From assembly GCA_034440575.1 (NCBI GenBank), contig JAOTOL010001636.1, forward strand, positions 2,351,001-2,415,000: a stretch of DNA of 64,000 nucleotides, written 5' to 3'. The DNA comes from Imbricaverruca yamaguchii (lineage: Eukaryota > Arthropoda > Thecostraca > Neoverrucidae). A model generated the notes under the pieces. That model was not told the DNA's origin, did no database searches, and worked only from the letters and a program-made list of their open reading frames with translations. Shown here piece by piece: positions 57,390 to 64,000 of this stretch (positions are counted from its first letter, which is position 1; the number at the start of each line of letters is the position of its first letter). Position numbers and translations under genes: made by a program.

Positions 57390-58785
57390 CTGCAACAGAC
57401 GGCGCGCGGCTCAGGCGTGTGCAATGCGGCACAGCAGCGCGCGCAGCTGCACACCAGGCACGTAGGGAACATTCATCGTCCAGCATTACGCTAATGCATT
57501 ACAAACACGACAGCTGAAAAACGCGCGCCGATCATCAGCCGGGATATTGCAACGCGCACATTTCACCCGAGCATGCTTGATTGACTGTATCTGACCATGA
57601 GCGCCGATGCGCACGTTGTAAATGGGCGCGTCATTCACCGTGTGAGCTCGCTGAGTCACCAGCACGGCGCTCCAGTAGATAACGGGACTTCAGTGCAGCA
57701 CAACGTGCACCCTATTGGTGCAGGACAGCGGGCACACCTGCTCAGTGTGGGCACAGCCAGGCGGCCTAGGCCGACAACCAGCCGGCACCGACACACGGGC
57801 TGGTGGCACGCGCAGTTGACCTGTCAGAACGTGACCTCCGCTCCAGCCGAGGTCAACTGAGGTGACCCCTGCTCCAGCCGACCGAGTCAGCTGACACGGC
57901 CCGGAGCACCGCTACACGGTAACACGCATGGAATGGCGTCGCCAACAACACGGCTCCAAATCTCCCCGAAACGTGAAAATATCCAGCGTCTCGGGAACGC
58001 TGGCCGTTCCACTTGGTCGCCATGTCGACCCAGCTGCACACGCGGAACATCTGTCATACAGCAGCAGATTGTGGACCGCACCGTCCGAACTAGACTCTCG
58101 GTTGCTACCCGATCTTCCACGGCCGCAGTCGGCTTCAGAGGCCGGGAAGTCAACGAACTCATGGAATCTGCCAACCGGAACGCTTGCACTGCAGGGGGCC
58201 GACGACGGGTCGCCAGTGCGCCGATGCGGCCGGAACGCGACCGACCCCCCCCCCCTCCCCACAGCAGCAGACACCATCGCTCACCGACCGGCAGTCGCAA
58301 TCCCGCTTCACACTCACGGCGCTATCGCACGCAATCCGGCCGGCGCGCCGTACGACACGCGGCTCGCCGGGCGTCCCGCGTTTCCCGGGGAGCCGGCGCC
58401 GTTGAAACGACCCGGATCTCGGGACAAAAACCGGCCGGCCGGGCCCGACCGCCGGCCGGCACACGCCACCAGCGCCGCCGATACATCAGCCGGCCGGCTC
58501 TGGAACGGAAACACCGCCGTCGGAGGCGGACAACTCCCTTATGAACGACCCTCTGCGCGCCCCGTATCGGCCATAATTCAGCCACATTTGGGTCGGCACG
58601 GCCGTCTGCAATGATGGAATTATTAAATCGACCTCCCACCGGTCGGCTGATGACTGCGCGTTCTGGCGTACTCGCTCCGTCCAATTCGGCGGGAGAATGG
58701 GCCCGTGCCGCCTCCACTCACCGAGCAACAATTGGACCACTTCATGGTTTCCGACGGCGGCGTTCGACACTTTCACGGGCCGGCG
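57390..58785. other. Upstream polychaetoid intron / 5' region
   Basis: GC-rich sequence with several long frames on both strands. No N-terminal ZO exon with splice-compatible borders was recognised. A C run occurs at about 58245-58255. Confidence 0.4.
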
Positions 58786-59375
58786 GACACGCGACCGTGC
58801 CGGCAACACGTCCGGCCGCCGGCTGGCGGCAACACGTCCGGCCGCCGGCTGCCGGCAACACGTCCGGCCGGCGGCTGGCGGCAACACTCTCGGCGGTCTA
58901 TCCAGGCTCTGGCGGCGGCCGGGGACACTCCCGGCGGACTGTCCAGGCTCTGGCAGCGGCCGGGGACACTCCCAGCGGGCTGCCCGGGCTCTGGCGGAGG
59001 GCGGGGACATTCCCAGATGGTGCCCGGGCTCTGGCAGCGGGCGGGGACATTCCCAGAGGGCTACCCGGGCTCTGTCGGAGGGCGGGGACACTCCCAGCGG
59101 GCTGTCCAGGCTCTGGCGGAGGGCGGGGACACTCCCAGAGGGCTGGCCGGGCTCTGGCAGCGGGCGAGGACATTCCCAGAGGGCTGTCCAGGCTCTGGCA
59201 GCGGCCGGGGACACTTCCAGCGGGCTGCCCGGGCTCTGTCGGAGGCGGCGACATTCCCAGTAGGCTGCCCGGGCTCTGGCAGCGGGCGGGGACATTCCCA
59301 GAGGGCTGCCCGGGCTCTGTCGGAGGCGGGGACATTCCCAGTAGGCTGCCCGGGCTCTGGCAGCTCGATGGAGTC
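58785..59375. repeat. GC-rich minisatellites (26-30 bp, then ~41 bp)
   Basis: 58,785-58,885 has short units around caacacgtccggccgccggc. 58,905-59,370 has about 11 copies of gggctctggcagcgggcggg followed by gacattcccagagggctgcccg. Confidence 0.95.
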
Positions 59376-59649
59376 TGTCGCGCGCGACGAGCCACCGCCG
59401 CCGCAGCCGTGCCCCTCGGCAGACCTCGGGTAATGATGAGGCGAACCTCCATTACGACGGACGCATCATTAGCTGGGCGTTACGGACGGCGCGGCGCCGA
59501 GCTGGTACCGCTAGTACCCCCACAGCGGGCCAGCGTTCGGCCCGGCCCGAGGGGCCACCCTCAGGTATGGCAGCCCACACTGACTCGCTGCCACGTCCGA
59601 CAGTCAGAAGTGGCACCAGCGACCCGGTGCCTCACAGTGGGCCGGCCCG

Positions 59650-60065
59650 GCGCCGGGCACAGCATAGACGCTACCGGACACTGTATAGACACCACCGGAC
59701 ACTGTACCCGGACACAGCACGGCCGCCACCGGACACTGTACTCGGACACAGTATAGACACCACCGGACACTATACCCGGACACAGTATAGACACCACCGG
59801 ACACTGTACCTGTCACAGTACGGCCGCCACCGGACACTGTACCCGGACACAGTACGGCCGCCACCGGACACTGTACCCGGACACAGTACGGCCGCCACCG
59901 GACACTGTACCCGGACACAGTATAGACGCCACCGGACACTGTACCCGGACACAGCACGGCCGCCACCGGACACAGTACGGCCGCCACCGGACACTGTACC
60001 CGGACACAGTATAGACACCACCGGAAACTGTACCCGGACACTGAACGGCCGCCACCCCACCACCA
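59650..60065. repeat. 34-bp minisatellite, about 12 copies
   Basis: The unit is cactgtacccggacacagta plus cggccgccaccgga, with variants tagacaccaccgga and some shortened copies. Confidence 0.96.
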
Positions 60066-60545
60066 CACTGTCTAGCCACTACGTCCGACGGTTGGCACTC
60101 CGGCCGGGGGAACCTGCTTCAGCATAAACGGCACAAATGTTCACCCGAGCTGCACGGCTCGACCGCCGCATTTGTGAAACTGTAATAACTTCTCTTTTTT
60201 CCTACAGCATTTCGCGTTCTAATTTCCTTACATGCAGTCCGACGTGTTCTTAATTTTGATATTGAGTCATGTTATGGCGATATTCTACATGTCGTGCTGT
60301 TTTTTACTTAGTACCCGAAGAAAGGGGTGCACTGCGGCATTTCTGCTCGGGGGCGGCATTTTAAAGCGTTTCGCGGTGCAATGCGGAACATTACCTCAAC
60401 CTGAAAATTTCTTATTTAGTGCCAGATTTGCTGTGCTCAATTACAGGTTGACTAATTTTAACCACAGTATTTCTCCTGAGGTACTCTCAATGTGTGTTAT
60501 AAACAAACTGTGTTCCGGAGACATCTCCGCGAGCGGGCAGCGTGC
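60066..60545. other. Unique spacer
   Basis: A plus-strand open frame of 115 codons at 60232-60579 starts in unique sequence and runs into the satellite. It has hydrophobic segments but no recognisable similarity, and I do not call it a gene. Confidence 0.45.
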
Positions 60546-60549
60546 CTCA

Positions 60550-63480
60550 CACCGGGCACCGCACCCTACCATAGTCTAACACCGCACCCTATACGTCTGG
60601 CACCGCACCCTACCATAGTCTAACACCGCACCCTATACGTCTGGACCAGCCTGTCATAGTCTGGTACCGCGACCTTATACGTCTGGCACCGCACCCTACC
60701 ATAGTCTAACACCGCACCCTATACGTCTGGCACCGCACTTACGCCTGGCACCCACCTATCATAGTCTAACACCGCACCCTATACGTCTGACACCACAGCC
60801 TGTCATACGTCTGGCACCGCGACCTTCGTCTGGCACGCATCCACTATATACGTCTGGCACTGTAACAATCATACGTCTGGCACCGCACCCTACCATAGTC
60901 TAACACCGCACCCTATACGTCTGACACAGCCTGTAATGGACTATAAGTTGCACCGTAATAAATCATACTACCGACCTAATATTGCACGAACAATAATACG
61001 TTGACATGAACTATCATGTTTACATATGTTCTAAATTAACTAATAGTTTAACCTAATATTTAAGTTATAGCTGAACCTATAAGTACGCTTAATTAACAAA
61101 GTTAATACTATAATTCACACTATATAGTTGACCGTAATAATATAGTTACGAAAACAAGTCTGCACCGCAACCTAACGTTGCACCGAAATAATAGTCTAAG
61201 GAACTAACGTTACACACTATAGTGGACCTATATACTTTCACCAACCTATCAAGTTGAGGAAAATTTACAAGCCTATCAAGCTGTACGACCTATATACGTT
61301 AAAGCTAAACCTTAGACCACAAGTTCAAAAGCACATAGCCTGAACGCAACTAGACGCCTGGCACCGCACCTACCATAGTCTAACACCGCACCCTCTTACA
61401 CCAAGCAAAATAAAAAAGTGCATCAATATACCTACTGTAATAACATACGTCTGGCACCGCACCCTACCATAGTCTAACACCGCACCCTATACGTCTGAAC
61501 CACAGCCTGTCATACGTCTGGGCCGGACCTATACGTTGACCGTAATAAATATAGTTAGTACGAACAATAATAGTTACATGCAATATATAGTTTACCAAGT
61601 ATATAGTTGTAGATATACTTTCACAGTAGTGAGAAAAAAAAAAAAAGAAGAAGAAAAGGAAAAGAGGAGAAAAGGAGTAAAAAGTGACCGTAATAAAGCT
61701 GACCGCAACCTACATACGTCTGGCACCGCAACCAATAATACGTCTGACATGGAACTATCATACGTTTGCACCGCCTACAACGTCACGCGACCAAGTGAAA
61801 AGACCAACAAAGCTAAAGCGGAGGACCAAAAAAAGCCAAAGCTGAACAGAACCTAGAAGCCTGGCACCGCAACCTATCATAGTCTAACACCGCACCCTAA
61901 CGTCTGACACCACACCTGTCATACGTCTGGCACCGCGACCTATATACGTCTGGCACCGCAACCACAATAGTCTGGATGCGAACTATTACGTCTGGCACTG
62001 TAATCAATCATACGTCTGGCACCGCACCCTACCATAGTCTAACACCGCACCCTATACGTCTGACACCACAGCCTGTCATACGTCTGGCGCCGCGACCTAT
62101 CATACGTCTGGCACCGTAATAAATCATACGTCTGGCACCGCAACCTATATATTACGAAATATATTAATAATAAGTTTCACCAACTATAATTAACCTATAT
62201 AGTTTCACCAATATATAGTTTAACTATAATCTACAAGTATATACGCCTGTACCTATATACGTTAACCTACATAGCTGGTACCGCACCTATAACGTCTGGC
62301 AACACAGCCTATCATACGTCTGGACCGCGACCTATATACGTCTGGCACCGTAATCATCATACGTCTGGCACCGTAATCAATCATACGTCTGGCACCGCAA
62401 CCTATCATACGTCTGGCACCGAACCTAATACTTAATAATAAATACCAACATTAGTTTAGGACCTACATATTAACACAGCCTATATACGTCTGGTACCGCG
62501 ACCTATCATAGTCTGGTACCGCACCTATATACGTTTCACACCTATCATTTAGCGACCATAACGTCTGTACCAGCCTATCATACGCCTGTACCGCGACCTA
62601 TATACGTCTGGCAACAAGCCTATCTAGCCTGGTACCGGACCTATATACGTCTGGCACGCACCCTACCATACGTCTGACACCGCACCTATACGTCTGGCAC
62701 CGCACCCTACCATAGTCTAACACCGCACCCTATACGTCTGGCACCGCACCCTACCATAGTCTAACACCGCACCCTATACGTCTGGCACCGCACCCTACCA
62801 TAGTCTAACACCGCACCCTATACGTCTGACACCACAGCCTGTCATACGTCTGGCGCCGCGACCTATCATACGTCTGGCACCGTAATCAATCATACGTCTG
62901 GCACCGCAACCTATCATACGTCTGGCACCGCAGCCTATCATACGTCTGGCATCGCGAACTATCATACGTTTGGCACCACAGCCTATCATACGTTAAAAAG
63001 TTAATAATAGTAACTATATAGTCTGGACAACCTATTAGTGGACGACTAAGTTGGAAATATATAGCTGGTACCGCGACCTATCATACGTCTGGCAACACAG
63101 CCTATCATACGTCTGGCACGCGACCTATCATACGTCTGGCACCGTAATCAATATACGTCTGGCACTGTAATCAATCATACGTCTGGCACCGCAACCTATC
63201 ATACGTCTGGCACCGCAGCCTATCATACGTCTGGCACCGCGACCTATCATACGTCTGGCACCGCAGCCTATCATACGTCTGGTACCGCAACCTATCATAC
63301 GTCTGGCACCGCAGCCTATCATACGTCTGGTACCGCGACCTATCATACGTCTGGCATCGCAGCCTATCATACGTCTGGTACCGCAGCCTATCATACGTCT
63401 GGTACCGCGACCTATCATACGTCTGGCAACACAGCCTATCATACACTTGACACAGCAACCTAGCACACGCCTGGCACCGC
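60550..63480. repeat. 24-bp satellite array with scrambled AT-rich patches
   Basis: The unit is tacgtctggcaccgcaacct plus atca. The right part (62,840-63,470) is regular. Between 60,940 and 62,560 regular units alternate with AT-rich stretches in which unit fragments are shortened or lack bases, for example around 61,010-61,140 and 61,540-61,700. Confidence 0.93.
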
Positions 63481-63765
63481 AGCCGACATTTGCTGTCAGT
63501 CCCGTGTGACAAATGGACATAATTTGGCTTTGACACGGGGTTTTCCAGCGATGGTGGACATTCTATCAATACATCGCATCGATAAAAAATAACACTTGGA
63601 AGGCGCGTAGCTGCACAAACGCTCAAGACACATGCGACGCACATGTGTAAACATGTGACATGTGAAACTGATACACACGGGGGTTCGTCTTTACCGCGCT
63701 TGGCACCGGCCCTGGCTCGGGCAGCGGCCCAACCGGCGCCCAACACCGGTGACAGATGCCGCCGG
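63481..63765. other. Short unique spacer
   Basis: Nothing recognised between the two satellites. Confidence 0.5.
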
Positions 63766-64000
63766 CCGCCGCGGCACAGACGCAGCCGACCCGCTGCCGG
63801 CAGAGATCCGACCCGCTGCCGGCAGAGAGCCGACCCGCTGCCGGCAGAGAGCCGACCCGCTGCCGGCAGAGAGCCGACCCGCTGCCGGCAGAGAGCCGAC
63901 CCGCTGCCGGCAGAGAGCCGACCCGCTGCCGGCAGAGAGCCGACCCGCTGCCGCGACACAGACGCAGCCGACCCGCTGCCGGCAGAGAGCCGACCCGCTG
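63766..64000. repeat. 22-bp satellite running off the right edge
   Basis: The unit is gacccgctgccggcagagag plus cc, nearly perfect from 63,788 to the window end, with one longer unit at about 63,952-63,970. Confidence 0.97.

Noticed and set aside
58486..59756. GC-rich frames of 180-380 codons on both strands
   Set aside because: Built on the 41-bp minisatellite and general lack of AT-rich stops in GC-rich DNA.
60232..60579. 115-codon plus-strand frame with hydrophobic segments
   Set aside because: It runs from unique sequence into the satellite and has no recognisable similarity.

Overview
This is eukaryotic nuclear DNA: split genes with GT/AG introns, no operons, and a very heavy load of tandem repeats and retroelements. 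The decodable proteins point to an arthropod. The best match to the large gene is the arthropod ZO-1 orthologue polychaetoid, including the SLSDDFLFPM...SRLSYASSPESD stretch after the guanylate-kinase-like domain. A GC-rich crustacean is my guess, but the species cannot be read from this window.

Two genes lie head to tail on the minus strand. (1) A secreted DNase I-family endonuclease occupies about 14.2 kb down to the left window edge. I recovered five coding exons by matching splice phases, and all the family's catalytic residues are present. (2) The tight-junction scaffold polychaetoid/ZO-1 runs from before 57.4 kb down to a stop codon at 25239. I recovered 18 exons (about 1,247 codons): PDZ1, PDZ2, PDZ3, SH3, an inactive guanylate-kinase-like domain, a proline-rich region and a C-terminal ZU5 domain. 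The 5' end of this gene was not found. Nearly all long open frames elsewhere are tandem repeats whose unit happens to lack stops.

Layout: 0-2.4 kb, last recovered DNase exon (5) turning into a 38-bp minisatellite, a degraded LINE ORF1 and a complete tRNA-derived SINE. 2.4-8.5 kb, DNase exons 4, 3 and 2 separated by a 35-bp minisatellite. 8.5-14.2 kb, long intron 1 with a Penelope-like remnant, then exon 1. 14.7-25.2 kb, intergenic repeats. 25.2-57.4 kb, polychaetoid. 57.4-64 kb, upstream DNA that is almost all satellite, part of it looking like damaged assembly consensus.

The most unusual signals are three. First, many minisatellites are built from exon edges: the last or first coding bases plus the splice site are tandemly multiplied, up to 14 copies, beside the functional exon. 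Second, there is a family of seven 39-65 bp micro-retroposons, six with perfect or near-perfect 10-14 bp target-site duplications and one with a weaker imperfect one, all ending in a conserved stem-loop plus tail. Third, there are three copies of a 230-295 bp hairpin element, two with exact 13-bp target-site duplications and one carrying a Penelope-like GTTTCGGCC...GGCCGAAAC loop.
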